From Symbiodinium sp. CCMP2592 (lineage: Eukaryota; Sar; Dinophyceae; Suessiales; Symbiodiniaceae), in the NCBI GenBank assembly GCA_905221615.1, contig CAJNDT010000124.1:62001-126000 (forward strand): DNA of 64,000 bases, written 5' to 3'. This document shows, piece after piece, positions 1 through 10,238 of this stretch. Every line of letters begins with the position of its first letter. The stretch's first letter is position 1. The notes beneath the pieces are model-generated. The model was not told the DNA's origin. It was given only the letters and a program-made list of their open reading frames with translations, and ran no database searches. The position numbers and the translations under genes were made by a program.

Positions 1-117
1 GGCGTCTTTGACGTCGGCGCCCGACTCCACAAGCTGCTCCAACCGCCAGTTTATGCTGGACCTTCTGGGACTCAGCCGGCGCTGTACCCCTACAGAGTCC
101 GAAGCTTGTAGACTCAT
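1..117 (-). CDS. Partial exon candidate, ankyrin-repeat-like, running off the window
   Basis: Read on the minus strand, a frame from an ATG at 117 stays open to the edge for 39 codons. Its last part reads WRLEQLVESGADVKDA, which resembles the helix-2 and loop end of an ankyrin repeat (consensus LLxxGADVNAxD). Ankyrin repeats mediate protein-protein contacts. Only half a repeat is visible, so this rests on one motif. The plus strand is also open over part of the stretch. The next exon would lie outside the window. Confidence 0.3.
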   Translation of the reverse strand, partial: MSLQASDSVGVQRRLSPRRSSINWRLEQLVESGADVKDA

Positions 118-960
118 ATACACCCTGCATTTCATACCATGGCATCCGGGAATCCGAACCCACAACTTTCCCACTGTCATAGCGCTAGGTCATCCGGTTT
201 AGGCTTACGGGTTCGAGGGTCTAGGGTTCAGGGCCCCTTGATCCTTGAGACTCAGGAAAGAACCCACAATGCCTCGGGGTCTATGTACGACATATACACG
301 CTGGCCCTACATGAACCCTCGGGAATCAGACCGCAACGTCGCAAGACTAATCCTGGGCCAATCTGCACTGCGAAGCACCCAGAAGGCTCGAGGATAAGCC
401 CGTGCCTGCATATCGTAGAGGAGGAGCATCACGATCTCCTTTGCGAAACAAGCAATATATCACATCATAGTATTACTTAGACCACGAGCTGAGGTACATG
501 CGGCCTGCAGCCACTCATGAAGCCCTAAATTGCAATGACATCTATGGTTCCGGGCTTGGCGACAAAGTAGTTGAAGATAACTCATGGGTTTAAGCCTCAC
601 AGCTCCCAGGACTTCGACTAGGATTTACGGTGAGCGTTGGGTGCTTACAAATGTTATCCACTTTTTAGGGGGAAGGGCGGGGGGGGGGGGGGTTCGGGTT
701 AAGGGCTGATTACGGCTTACAGGGCATGCTGCATTTCTTGACACTGCTTCTATAGGTACTCAACCTAGTCCTGGCGACTGTAACTAAAGTCAGCCGGGCT
801 CTCCCCATGGTATCCAACATGTACGCAACTCCTTGTTTATGCCATCGACCTTAATATATTTCTATCCTTCAACCAAACCTAGACCCGCCAACTACCCTAC
901 TACACCCTGAACACCCACTATTAAGGGCCATACGGGCTCTATTAAAGGGCCCTTGGAGGG
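118..960. other. Unassigned stretch
   Basis: Holds a 113-codon plus-strand open frame (139-480) with no recognisable domain, a G run of about 15 at 675-691, and a few single telomere-like heptamers. I see no palindromic element and no convincing gene. Confidence 0.4.
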
Positions 961-1219
961 TCTTGGAACACGATATGAACTAGGAGCTAGGGCCAGGGCA
1001 GCTCGAGGAGGCGCGTGGACAGCAATGGTCGAAGGTATGCTGGGGAAGGGCTCGAAAGTACTATGATCAATTCTGTCACCGCACCTTTGCCCCCTACCGT
1101 TGAGTCGTGCGTAAGCTCGTATGGTTTGGACTTAGAGTTTAGGGTTTTACAAGTTGTGATGTTTGCAGCATCCTAGGTTCCACGAGGCCACATGGCAGTC
1201 AGCGACGGCAGATATGACG

Positions 1220-1450
1220 TCATCGGAAAGCATGTCCGCTGCACCAGCTCAGGTGTGGGTGGGCAACCTCGACCGCCGTGTTCCGCTGTGGGCTTGAAAG
1301 CGGCGACAGTCCAGTTTTGCCAGCACATGCCTTAATGCCCATGGTCCATCCCAATTGTGTCTTGATACCGGCCTTCTTGGAACACGCGGTTCTGGCAGTG
1401 TTCTTCTCCTCGATCCTGCTCTGAAACTTGTAGCGAACTTGCGAACCAAC
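1220..1450 (-). CDS. Exon-like open frame, unknown product
   Basis: A 76-codon frame without an initiating ATG at its start, ending in TGA. It begins near VRYKFQSRIEEKNTARTACS and is rich in Lys codons ending in G, unlike the repeats around it. Upstream on the same strand (1450-1700) the other frames are also open in short runs beside several candidate AG acceptors, so this could be the terminal exon of a gene spanning about 1.2-1.7 kb. No family is recognised. Chance openness is a serious alternative. Confidence 0.2.
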   Translation of the reverse strand, partial: VGSQVRYKFQSRIEEKNTARTACSKKAGIKTQLGWTMGIKACAGKTGLSPLSSPQRNTAVEVAHPHLSWCSGHAFR

Positions 1451-2480
1451 TCAATCCACACCAAACATGTTTGCGGTACAGGCTTTGCACCCTGGTCAGC
1501 CCCGTGTCGAGGTTGTCATCGAAACTTTTGCATATCCACATGCACCGTTGTGTGTCAACGAGTTTGTTGCCAAGGGACATGCTGGGAAATTCTGAACCTC
1601 TGGAGACTCAACCCCCTGCAGCCCGATGTTGAGAAAGGACAACAAACAATCGCCGCCCCTTCGCACGTGCCAGTGTGAATGCTGAATATAGAACTTGGAT
1701 GATTAAAGCGAATCAAATCTACTAAGTGTATGTATTTACAGGGTGTTGTAACCCCGGTCCCGAAACCAAATCCCAAACTAACCCTGCATACACATGCTCC
1801 TTCACAGTGGGCATCGGTACCAGCGCCAGTGTCATCGCCTCGCAGCCATGACTTTACGGATTCCGAAGACTCCGGTCTTTTGGGGTTGAGGAACTGCCAT
1901 GTTCTGAAACCTCGGAGCGTCACTTCCATAAACTACATAATCGCAATCCTCTGCATGACCGACGCACCCCGTGTGGCTTCTGAAAGCATTGCCCGAGATC
2001 ATTAAGCATGCATTACAGACACTCTTTTGCCGCTTCGCAGCATGTGCCACATTTACACACAAACAGCCCTGATTGCAACACCCGCCGCAAAGGAGAAGTA
2101 ATCCGCACTTCTTGCGATGATCTGCATCTGTAGTTTCGATTATCTGCGTTTTTCTCGATTTGGCGAGGCTTGCCATGCTTTTTAGGCTGCTCACTGGGAT
2201 ATCTGCGTTTTTCGAAAGTGTTATCTGCGCTTTTGGGGTTGCGGATTTCTGGTTCTGGGTTTGGGGTTTAAGGTTTTGGACCTTTCCGCCGAAACTCTAC
2301 CGGTCTGCGGTTTTTCTTTGTAGGCGTGTCTCGAAGTCTTGCTACTGGCCCTCCTGTTCTGAATAGGATACACACAAGTCAGAGTGGGGTACAGAGCAAT
2401 AAAGAAACTCATCCAAAGGCTCCATCAGCCCTGATTATGCCTTCTGTTATGATGTACACTCTTTTTCTGGTAGAAGTAAA
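1451..2480. other. Unassigned stretch with overlapping open frames on both strands
   Basis: The minus-strand frame 1832-2194 contains a cysteine-rich run near its middle (KKCGLLLLCGGCCNQGCLC) but no arrangement I recognise as a zinc-binding domain. Plus-strand frames are open over the same bases. No palindromic element is seen. Confidence 0.3.
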
Positions 2481-2489
2481 CAGTAGACG

Positions 2490-2693
2490 ATGGACCTTGC
2501 AGAGTATCAAGGCGACGCGAGCACCGGCGACTGGACTCCATTGACTCACCACGGAAACTCCGACGTCCAGTGTGCTAAGTTACAACTAGAAGCTCGACGT
2601 GAATCCCTGACGGACAGACGTGATACTCAATTCAACAAGGTTCAGCGAATTGCGACAAAAAACGAGTTCTCACTGTTGTTGTTCACGACCTAG
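2490..2693 (+). CDS. Open frame, possible exon
   Basis: A 67-codon frame from ATG with a charged middle part (QLEARRESLTDRRDTQFNK) that could form a helix. A second frame in another phase (2693-2905) follows directly, so an intron or frameshift would be needed to join them. No family is recognised and there is no splice evidence. Confidence 0.2.
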   Translation: MDLAEYQGDASTGDWTPLTHHGNSDVQCAKLQLEARRESLTDRRDTQFNKVQRIATKNEFSLLLFTT

Positions 2694-3149
2694 TGATCGT
2701 CACTGGTAACGCAAAGCAGACACCGATCTCCTTCTTTTCCGTCTCTGGTGGATTGGCATTGGAGGCTTTGGCACGTTTAGATTTCAACGCGATTCGCGGT
2801 TTGGAGCTTGAGGATAAGATTACTGCAGGCCTAATGACTACAGTCGCCATCTTTCGGACTCTGTGCGGCAACAGCCTCCAACAAGTCAGGGTAGGGAAGA
2901 TATGAAGCAAGAGTGGCAGATTTGTTCAAAAAAGAATCTTGATAGCTTCAGTTCCAACCACCGTGGAAAACCGAACCATGTTGTTTGACTCTGCCGATCT
3001 GACCCCAAACCTCGAGATCTTAAACTGAGATGGAACTAACTCCTCTTAGCCTTTGAGCCTTTGAAGTACCTGGCATCTATAACGACACTGCCCTGAGTTG
3101 CCCAATACCGAACAAGATGTTTTCGGTTCCAAAAATCGGAACACGTCAA

Positions 3150-3350
3150 CCCTAAACCCTAAACCCCCACAACCACTCCAATGTGAAGGAGTTGGGACTT
3201 CAACCCCGTAAACCCTAAACCCCTAAACAGACAAACCCTAAACCCGAAACCCTAAACCCCTAAAACCCTAAACCTTAAATCCCTGATCCCCTAAACCCTA
3301 ATCCCTAAACCCCTAAACCCCTAAACCTTAAGCCCTAAACCCTAAACCTT
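3150..3350. repeat. Degenerate telomere-like tract (CCCTAAA orientation)
   Basis: About 200 bp of CCCTAAA and variants such as CCCCTAAA, CCTTAAG and CCCTGAT. The copies are too divergent and too short to be a chromosome end. Confidence 0.85.
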
Positions 3351-3639
3351 GTGTAGTTTTTGCTGTCCCTAAGGGTCCAAGTACTCCTTATTCTATGGCT
3401 CCTTTAAGGGTACCATAAGGGTTCTACTAGGGTTCTATAGGATTTCGGGTTTAAGGGTCTACCTAGTCCTTATTGCAGGACTTTGGTGCCCTTTTGGATA
3501 CCAAAAACCACGATAGGAACTCTAAGATCCAGTGAGGTTACAGTGTTCGCTCGGGTCCCTAAATAAGGCCGCCCCCTGCCAAGCTCTTCAAGGAGCCTGC
3601 GCTACTTATTCAAGCTCCGATATCTTAGCCCCCAGGGCT

Positions 3640-3725
3640 CAGCACAACCCAAACATCCTTGTGTAGTAGGGTCTGTAATTAGTTTGTAGGCACGAACATC
3701 CTTGTGTAGTAGGGTCAGTAGGCAC
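3640..3725 (+). repeat. Short direct repeat, about 25 bp
   Basis: The string CATCCTTGTGTAGTAGGGTC occurs twice about 40 bp apart, separated by a TTAGTTTGTAGGCACGAA spacer that is itself partly repeated after the second copy. Confidence 0.6.
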
Positions 3726-3896
3726 GAGAGCTAATATGAACATTTAGAACCATAAACTTCCAATAAGGATGCAGCTTTTGGGCTTTCGGGTCGTAGTTAC
3801 AGAGTAAATTGTGCTCAATACTTCGGGCTCGACGGTCAAGGAGCTTGGAACTTACGTGCTTCTCTAATCTTGCGGAAAACACTGCGTCAAGATCCT

Positions 3897-4029
3897 GCTT
3901 GGGGGTCGGGGGACTTAGTAAGTAGTTAGTAAGTAGACTTATAAGTACCCTAAAAGGGACCCTAATTGGGGTTATGGTACTTATAAGTCCCTAGAATAAC
4001 CAGCTACTACGTCCCCCGACCCTCCAAGT
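3897..4029 (-). mobile_element. Pal-A element
   Basis: First of ten Pal-A copies. The ends are CTTGGAGGGTCGGGGGACTT and its reverse complement. The middle is a TAAGTAGTTAGTAAGTAGAC arm, a central GGGACCCTAATTGGGG, and the inverted TTATAAGTCCCTAGAATAAC arm. The two halves are not identical, so orientation can be read. It has no coding capacity. Short size, terminal inverted repeats and TA flanks in the best copies fit a non-autonomous DNA transposon of Tc1/mariner type. Confidence 0.85.
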
Positions 4030-4116
4030 GAAGCCCTAAATCAGACCAGGACCTGACATGCTGCACAAAAAAAACATCACCAGGCGAATCGGGAACATCA
4101 GACGGAGTCTGCCTAG

Positions 4117-4383
4117 ACGGGCAAGCAAGAGTGCAACCACGACAATAACAACGATACTCACAAGAAGGACCTCTATGATACCAACAATTGCAGCAAGATT
4201 TGCCATCACCTCAATTACGTTGATCCAGATGTGCAAGCCGACGGTACAGAAGATGTGGAGAAATGGCGCAGATGCAGTAGGGGCAGAGAGTGCTTTAGCC
4301 ACAAAGGGATCACTGAGTCAAAGTCCCAAATATGCTTTGGGGTCTGGCACAGAGTGGCAAGGTTCACCTGCGGCACAAGCTAA
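4117..4383 (+). CDS. Cysteine-rich exon-like frame, no ATG
   Basis: An 88-codon frame opens just after TAG at 4114, has no methionine at all, and ends in TAA. It contains eight cysteines and segments such as CSKICHHLNYVDPDVQADG and WRRCSRGRECFSHKG. The lack of a start and a possible AG acceptor at its left edge would fit an internal-to-terminal exon. The base composition is unlike the telomere-like DNA around it. No family is recognised. Frames on both strands overlap it, so chance is possible. Confidence 0.22.
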   Translation, partial: TGKQECNHDNNNDTHKKDLYDTNNCSKICHHLNYVDPDVQADGTEDVEKWRRCSRGRECFSHKGITESKSQICFGVWHRVARFTCGTS

Positions 4384-4730
4384 ACCTTTGGAAACGCTGC
4401 ATGAGCGAAACCCGACATGATATACTCTCTCCTCTGAACATCACAAAAATCTCTGCCGCCTGGAGAATCCCACACTTTGGAGCTTTTCAGTAGAACCGAA
4501 AACACTGCCCCCCGGAACCCTAACTCTAAAACTGTAGAACGCTGAAGCCATAGACATTGAACCGCAGAATCTGAACTTTCAACGAACGCATGTTGAAACT
4601 GTGAACTCTTAGAGCAACCTCATAGAATCCATTATGGCTTCTGGAACCTTATACAAAGAGAAAGCCTTGTAGACCCCTGTAATTAAATCGAGATCCGTGT
4701 AGACACCTTTAAAGAATGCTTTTTGTCTTT

Positions 4731-4838
4731 ACCCCAAGGGTCCAAGTACCTACTAATCATATACTCTCCAAATTCCTAACCTACGTAACTACTATCCTGA
4801 AACCGAGTACCTAATTATTGGGTCCTTTGGACCCTTGA
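4731..4838. mobile_element. Pal-L element
   Basis: Ends CCCCAAGGGTCCAAGTACC and an inverted GGGTCCTTTGGACCC. The middle carries TATACTCTCCAAATTCCTAA and CATAACTACTATCCT-like sequence shared with copies at 16.0 and 63.4 kb. Confidence 0.8.
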
Positions 4839-4910
4839 AGTTAAAACTCACATGGTTGTAGAGTCTGAAGATGTCTGAAGTAGGCTACACCCTGATTCCT
4901 AGAGCCCGAC

Positions 4911-5012
4911 TCCTACTTGTCGGATATCATGGGGAACAAAAGGTTAACCTTTTTGGTTATATAGGGACTCTATGGGGACTATACTACCCAAACAAGGTTA
5001 AAGCCTAATCGA
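4911..5012 (+). repeat. Pal-U repeat
   Basis: Shares CCTACTTGTCGGGTATCATG-type sequence and a GGACTATACTACCC block with a second copy at 38.0 kb. The inverted-repeat ends are weak, so whether it is a transposon is unclear. Confidence 0.6.
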
Positions 5013-5035
5013 CTACTAGAGACTGTAGGACCCTC

Positions 5036-5061
5036 ACACCCCCACCCCCACCCCCACCCCC
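5036..5061 (+). repeat. (ACCCCC)n microsatellite
   Basis: A short run of ACCCCC units. Confidence 0.85.
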
Positions 5062-5144
5062 CGTTCGGTCCCTGTGAGCATTTACAGTTGAGTCAGAAGC
5101 CTGGTTGGACAAACACTCAACTCTGAAATCTAAATTCATGTGGA

Positions 5145-5244
5145 GGTTTGTCAAAATTATGGTCCCTTTTTGTGAACCCTAAATAAAAGGAGCCGGATTA
5201 TAATAAGGACCCGAAAAGGGACCCTAATTTTGACAACCGCCCAT
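5145..5244. mobile_element. Pal-B element
   Basis: First of seven Pal-B copies. The ends are GGTTGTCAAAATTATGGTCC and its reverse complement, usually extended outward by GGTG or TGGGTGG. The centre normally reads AATACGGCACC. This copy has diverged in the middle. Confidence 0.8.
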
Positions 5245-5533
5245 GTATATCCTGATCCCGAAGCCTCCGCCCCCCCACAGAAGCCCTGCTATAGTTACAA
5301 AACCCCGTTTTGAACTCCTTCAAGAACTCCGTAAACAGTTAAAGCAAGCTTCTAGTTACAAGAACCTTCTAGCCCTTCGAAGAACCGGCGGTATAGAGCT
5401 CGAAATACTGTTTCAGGAACTCGAACAACAAGAAAGTCCGCAAAGCAGAACCTTCAAACGTAATATATATATATATATATATATGTATATAATCACATCC
5501 GGCCCACCGCGAACAACGGAAAACTCCTTTTGA
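5243..5533 (+). CDS. Open frame with helical segment, interrupted by TA repeat
   Basis: A 96-codon frame from ATG. Residues 25-70 read as an amphipathic, Leu/Glu/Gln-rich helix (FELLQELRKQLKQASSYKNL). The frame then enters a TA microsatellite that yields meaningless Ile-Tyr repeats, so only about 5290-5460 could be exonic. The start overlaps the Pal-B end. No family is recognised. Confidence 0.22.
   Translation: MYILIPKPPPPHRSPAIVTKPRFELLQELRKQLKQASSYKNLLALRRTGGIELEILFQELEQQESPQSRTFKRNIYIYIYMYIITSGPPRTTENSF
5463..5486. repeat. (TA)n microsatellite
   Basis: A 24-bp alternating TA run. Confidence 0.9.
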
Positions 5534-5767
5534 TGACGAACCCCATCCAAGCCCTTCCAGGACCCATGCAAACAGAAAAAATGCTGGCAACAATGCAGAC
5601 CCTCCAGGAACGCCTAAACCCTGAACCCCAAGTCATGCAAAATCCTAAACTATCCCAAATCCTTCACCATAAACTACTAAGGCGAAACAACCAAAAAACA
5701 CAAAGCCTTGTAGAACCATTGTAGGAACCCTTATGGGGACCCCTATAGAAGAATTAAAGGAAGAGCT

Positions 5768-6056
5768 TGCGACAAGCATCCTAAACCCTACGCTCCGAAA
5801 CCCTATCCCCCAATTAACCCCTCTAAACCCCTAAACCCTAAACCCAGCAAAACAGAAGGGAAACTTCCGAGACCCTCCATCTACCCTCTATTAGACCCTA
5901 GGACCGTTTTCCCCCTATTTGAGGGTACAAGGGGGGTCCTGGTTCGTCTTAAAAACTTAAAACCCTAGACCCTAAACCCTAAACCCTAAAACCCTAAACC
6001 CTAAACCCCTAAACCCCAAACCCCTAAACCCTAAACCCTACACCCTAAACGGACAC
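5768..6056. repeat. Degenerate telomere-like tracts (CCCTAAA orientation)
   Basis: Two blocks (about 5790-5850 and 5955-6056) of CCCTAAA variants separated by unrelated sequence. Confidence 0.85.
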
Positions 6057-6140
6057 CTGGTATAGCGCTACCCTGGGCCCCTGGGCACCTCCAAGGCTTC
6101 CTTCTGCACCGAGAGGTTCCGGCTAAACTGGAGCTTGCCC

Positions 6141-6330
6141 ACCTTGGGGTTTGGGGTTTGGGGTTTGGGGTTTAGGATTTAGGGTTTAGGGTTTAGGGTT
6201 TAGGGTTTAGGGTTTAGGGTTTAGGATTTAGGGTTTAGGATTTAGGGGTGGGTGGAGGGGGAGGGGAGAGTCGGGGAGGGGGAGGGGGAGGAGGAGGTGG
6301 GGGGGAGAGTCGGGGAGAGAAGTTTTGAAC
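6141..6330. repeat. Telomere-like tract (TTTAGGG orientation) followed by purine-rich GGGGAGG run
   Basis: About 105 bp of GGGTTTG and GGGTTTA units with seven near-perfect TTTAGGG copies, then a run of GGGGAGG, GGAGG and GGGGGAG. It faces the opposite tract at 5955-6056 across about 85 bp of non-repeat sequence. Confidence 0.9.
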
Positions 6331-6494
6331 CCAGTGTAGAGGTGAAACTTCGGGGGTTTCCGAGAAGAAGGGCCTAGGGTGCCTTTAAAAGGATCCTTTA
6401 AGGGCTCTCCTATAAGGGATCTATAGGGTTTAGGGACTAGGGTTCCTTTAAAGGGATCCTTTAAGGTTCTCCTATGAGGGATCTACAGGGTTTG

Positions 6495-6627
6495 CTTGGA
6501 GGGTCGGGGGACTTAGTAACTGGTATTTTTAGAGACTGATAAGTACCATAACCCCAATTAAGGTCCCTTTTAGGATACTTATAAGCCTACTTACTAACTA
6601 CTTACTAAGTCCCCCGACCCTCCAAGT
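6495..6627 (+). mobile_element. Pal-A element
   Basis: Full copy in the opposite orientation to the one at 3.9 kb, with intact CTTGGAGGGTCGGGGG ends. It sits inside a field of CCTTTAAAGGGATCC-type repeats. Confidence 0.85.
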
Positions 6628-6727
6628 GGGGTTTCCGAAAACAAGGGCCTAGGGTTCCTTTAAAGGGATCCTTTTATGGGCTCCTATAAGGGATCTAGAG
6701 GGTCTAGGGTTTAGGGGACTGTAGCAT

Positions 6728-6823
6728 GGGAGTTTCCGAAAACAAGGGGTACCTGATCTTGGGGTCCTTAAAGTACGGATCCTACTATTTAGGGTACTAG
6801 TTTAGGGTCCCCTGCTTTCGGAG
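6728..6823. mobile_element. Pal-H element, right end decayed
   Basis: First of the Pal-H copies. The left end is GGGAGTTTCCGAAAACAAGG and the inner part is GGTCCTTA..GGATCCTACTATTTAGGG. The right end has decayed to CTTTCGGAGCTT. Confidence 0.75.
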
Positions 6824-6834
6824 CTTGCCTTTGT

Positions 6835-7000
6835 AGGGCTTAGGGGTGTAAGGTTTAGAGGGTTTGGGGGCTTAGAGGGTTTTATAGGGCTCATAAGGTT
6901 TAGGGCCCCTTTGGGGGAGTGTTTAGGGTTCAGGGGTGCGGGGTCTCGTTTTGGTCAGCGGGGTTTGCGGTTCAGGGGTTTAGGGTCATGGAGTCTCTTG
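6835..7000. repeat. Degenerate telomere-like tract (TTTAGGG orientation)
   Basis: Loose GGGTTTAG, GGGCTTAG and GGTTCAGGGG units. Confidence 0.7.
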
Positions 7001-7395
7001 CTGTATGGTGCTGAACAGTTGTCGGTTTCAAGATGGAAATATTAGTTGTATTGGGTTGTGGTTTAGGGTTCTGGGTCTTCAATCAACTTTTGGCGTTCGG
7101 GCTTACATGTTGTTGAATGGTTGAGGGTTGTGAGCTTCTTCTTGAGCGGGAGTTTTCTGAGGGGGTGGATTCTGCGGCTTGCGGTTTAGACTCTTTATTT
7201 GGGCCTCAGTGTTGAAGCGATATTAGTGGTCGAGAGTCTTTCTCGGTTGGTTTTTAGGTTTAGGGGTTCAGGGTTTAGAGTCTTTTTGGGGACTAGGACT
7301 GTGGAAATATGTACTCTGAAGAATGCCAGCACTATGGCTATCGCTGATCCACCTTTCAACGCTCAAACGGAGGACCAGCAATGGACGCAGGCGTT

Positions 7396-7503
7396 CCCAG
7401 AGAATCCAATACCCCTTATAATTAAGGCATATACCTTAAGCAATAGGGGGCTTAATGTTATGGCCTTAGGTATGTTCCTGAACAAAGGGATATTGGAGTC
7501 TCC
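7396..7503. mobile_element. Pal-P element
   Basis: First of the Pal-P copies. The ends are CCCAGAGACTCCAATATCCC-like and its inverse, with TTAATTAAGG and ATACCTTAA in the stem. Both ends are mutated here. Confidence 0.75.
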
Positions 7504-7572
7504 TAAACCCTATAGATCCCTTAAAGGAACCCTATAGATCTCTCATACCTAGATCCCTTTAAGGAACCCGGG

Positions 7573-7607
7573 GTATTCCTAAATTAAGGGGTATTGGGAT
7601 CTCTGGG
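7573..7607. mobile_element. Pal-P half copy
   Basis: Only the right arm (TTAAGGGGTATTGGGATCTC then TGGG) is present, 70 bp from the full copy. Confidence 0.65.
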
Positions 7608-7673
7608 TTGTTGTTCACAACAGGGCTTGTGTTGTCAGGATCTCGAGGCGTCTGATACTTTCGCAACAAGTCC

Positions 7674-7773
7674 GGTGGTTGTCGAAATTATGGTCCCTTT
7701 TTGGGTCCCGATTAGAATACGGCACTGATTTTCGAGTACCCAAAAAGGGACCCTAATTTTGACAACTACCCAA
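7674..7773. mobile_element. Pal-B element
   Basis: Complete copy with the AATACGGCAC centre. Confidence 0.85.
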
Positions 7774-7779
7774 GAGTTA

Positions 7780-8205
7780 CAGAGCTTATGAGCTCAAGGT
7801 TTGGAGTGTGCGTGTGTTGCAAGCCGTAGATGTTAGGGGTACGCTAGTGCCCTCCAGGATTTAGTGATCCTTGCATCCACATCCCGCTGTCAACAAATCA
7901 TACGCACGGAAGTCGCTGAAGACTAATAAAAGTCTACGGGGCGAACATGACCAAACACACGATATGTCGCGCCGTGCTGCAGCTGCTGCAACCGCCTTGA
8001 CCAGCCGCACCTGGCTTCTGCGGGGTGTTGTGGGTTCAAGCTGATTAACTCAGCAGAATCGGTTTTTGGTTGTTGCTCTGCGTTTAGGATGTTTGAGGGG
8101 CTGATAGGTGTATGTGCAGGCTTCAGTTGCGGACTCACCACCCAAACTGACCCGAAGCTTCAAACCCCCCCCGAACTTCAACACCTAAACTCACGTCTAC
8201 CATCC
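7780..8205. other. Unassigned stretch
   Basis: Contains a GCTGCAGCTGCTGCAACC run and several short open frames on both strands, none recognisable. Confidence 0.3.
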
Positions 8206-8212
8206 AAAGGCC

Positions 8213-8303
8213 TTACCCTAAGGCTCTAAGAACTCATATTTTGAGGCTTTTGGGCCTAAAGACCATATTATGTTAGGTTTTGGGCCATTTTGAGCCTTAG
8301 GGT
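8213..8303. mobile_element. Pal-X element
   Basis: First of three Pal-X copies. The ends are CCCTAAGGCTCTAAGAACTC and GAGCCTTAGGG. The middle is GCTTTTGGGCCTAAAGACCA. Two related copies at 57.4 and 60.5 kb lie in opposite orientation within a duplicated segment. Confidence 0.8.
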
Positions 8304-8595
8304 TAGGGTTCAGGGCAAAGCGGGGGGGGGGGAGTGGACAGGGGGTCTTCGGACTGAGGGACCCTGAAAGCATAGGTCTTTTGGCTTGCATCGAACCCCC
8401 CCGGATCCTACCTGACGTGGGACAGCCCTAATGAACCCCGTACCCTCTTTGCCATAAAATAGACAGCCAATCCTGACTGGCACTACCACAGTGTTCATTA
8501 CCATCAAAATACCTAGAGATACCCTACAGAACCCCCCACAGGGAACCGGCACAATTATGAGTGCCGAAAGTGCGCAGAATCACTGTTGCCCTTCA

Positions 8596-8760
8596 GACTC
8601 CATGTACACATATAGTAGGAACCTAGGCCATAAAGGGGTCCCTATATAGTACCCTAAACCCTAAACCCAAACTTTAAGGCCTTAAAGGTAGGCCTTAAAG
8701 GGGTCCCTAGCTAGGAACCTTAAGGCCTAAGTACCTACTACATGGGTACATGGAGCCTTT
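8596..8760. mobile_element. Pal-J element with telomere-like insert
   Basis: The ends CTCCATGTACACATATAGTA and TACTACATGGGTACATGGAG mark the Pal-J family. The middle contains CCCTAAACCCTAAACCC, which is absent from the copies at 17.6, 49.9 and 52.3 kb, so this copy gained telomere-like DNA internally. Confidence 0.75.
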
Positions 8761-9074
8761 GTGTTGCAAATCTCGAACTCTCCTTTAAGCTCCGTTTTCG
8801 GGCTGTCTGGTTCTTAGTAGGGAATAGCGTTCCTTTTTGAGGGTTTAGGGTGTAAGGGTTACTATAAGGGTTCTATAAAGGGTCTTAGGGTATCTATAGT
8901 CCCTATCCGGTTCTTAGTAGGGAGTGGGGTTCTGGAGACGATCATTGGGGATTATTTAGGGACCACTCTAGGAATCCATTCCCCCATTGGGTAGTAACAA
9001 CCAGACAGTAGGGCTTGGGTTTAGGGTTGAGGGGAGCTGGGCTGTTGGAGTGTAGGTTTTGAGGGTCTATATTG

Positions 9075-9177
9075 GGGGTTGTCTTTTAATTAGGGTCCCT
9101 TTTTGGGTCCTTATGATAATACGGCACCTAATAATTAGGGTACCCAAAAAGGGACCATAATTTTGACAACCACCCAT
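9075..9177. mobile_element. Pal-B element
   Basis: Complete copy with the AATACGGCACC centre and a clear TACCCAAAAAGGGACCATAA right arm. Confidence 0.85.
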
Positions 9178-9340
9178 ATGAAGTTGAGTGGGCTCTTGGA
9201 TATCTAGACACTACAGACTGTAGTATCTTTGTTCGAAGGACCTCTGTTCGGGCCAGGGGATCTCGTGATTGTAGCCTAGGCCCCCCCAAACACAGACCGC
9301 GGCGCCGCGGAGACAACACCATGCAAGAAAAGGAAGTCAG

Positions 9341-9454
9341 ATCCCCAAAGGGTCCTATGTACTGTTATGGGGAAGACTTCCCCAAATCATGATAGTAATT
9401 CCTAATATAGAAACCCTACATTCTACTATATCGGTACTTTGGACCCTTTGGGAT
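9341..9454. mobile_element. Pal-N element
   Basis: First of four Pal-N copies. The ends are CCCAAAGGGTCCTATGTACT and its inverse. The inner parts are GGGGAAGACTTCCCC and ATAGAAACCCTACATTCTAC. It lacks the Pal-O insertion found in the 57.1-kb copy, so it shows the empty site. Confidence 0.8.
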
Positions 9455-9660
9455 CTTGTTCGAAGCTGAATCTCTAGAACCGCAACTACATGACTGTCGA
9501 GGTCCCTGGGCCGCCGAACGGCACCCAACAAACCCTAAACCCTGAACCCAAACATAACATCATCGTCGTAAACGTCTCACGAAGAAAAAGACTCGTTCTG
9601 TCATCTTAAGAGGCCTGGGTACTTCAAGGATCTTTAAGGGGTTAGTTTTAATGGCTTAGG

Positions 9661-9936
9661 GTGCGGATCGATGTGATTTGGAGAAAGCGCGGCCAACAAC
9701 ACAGGTCGGGCGACCGCTTCCCGCGCCAAGATCAAGTGAGTGGCCGTCAATTCGAAGCCTCCAAGAAGCGCACAAAGAACAACAACACTGACAAGCGGAG
9801 AACCGCAAGAAACCCCCGAAAGACATATAAGTTCAGCTATGACGTAAGCACCGATAGGAGAAAATCGCCATCAAAGCTGAAGTCTTGGCAACTGGGCCCT
9901 GTAGGACTCTTCGACCCCCATGTAGGAAGACTTTAA
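9661..9936 (+). CDS. Basic open frame, unknown
   Basis: A 91-codon frame from ATG, very rich in Arg, Lys, Asn and Ser (for example SKKRTKNNNTDKRRTARN). The minus strand is also open across most of it. No domain is recognised. The length is within chance expectation. Confidence 0.15.
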   Translation: MRIDVIWRKRGQQHRSGDRFPRQDQVSGRQFEASKKRTKNNNTDKRRTARNPRKTYKFSYDVSTDRRKSPSKLKSWQLGPVGLFDPHVGRL

Positions 9937-10238
9937 GTTTTGCGACTTTGTTTATCGTTCTGAAAAATCGGTAAGAACACCGAAAACTCTGAATTTTGCT
10001 AGAACATCTGTTGGGAGGCATTCGAGAGCTGTGTGGGGGGTGTTTCTTGGCTTGGTAAGATTTTGGCGCTGGACGGGCTCCCCACCAACAGCTCATGCTA
10101 CATACAAGCGGGTGACTGGAGAGGGTGCTGAAAGCAATTTTCCCTAAAGCCTTACAACACCCTGTGGCGCCCTATAAGTCTCCAGATAAGTACGAGCTAT
10201 CTCACTGCCCTCGGGATCATAGGGCCCGGATTTCTTAA

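Noticed and set aside
1555-1680. Reading resembling the ALTRAK helicase motif (FTLARAKGRRLFVVLS)
   Set aside because: The spacing and order differ from the UPF1-like motif, and no other helicase motif is visible.
4036-4302. 88-codon minus frame that looks like a membrane protein
   Set aside because: The Ile/Val/Leu-rich reading is the complement of a Thr/Asn/Asp-rich plus frame. No signal beyond hydrophobic composition.
3150-6245. A true chromosome end or internal fusion point
   Set aside because: The telomere-like units are degenerate, short, in both orientations and spread over the whole window.
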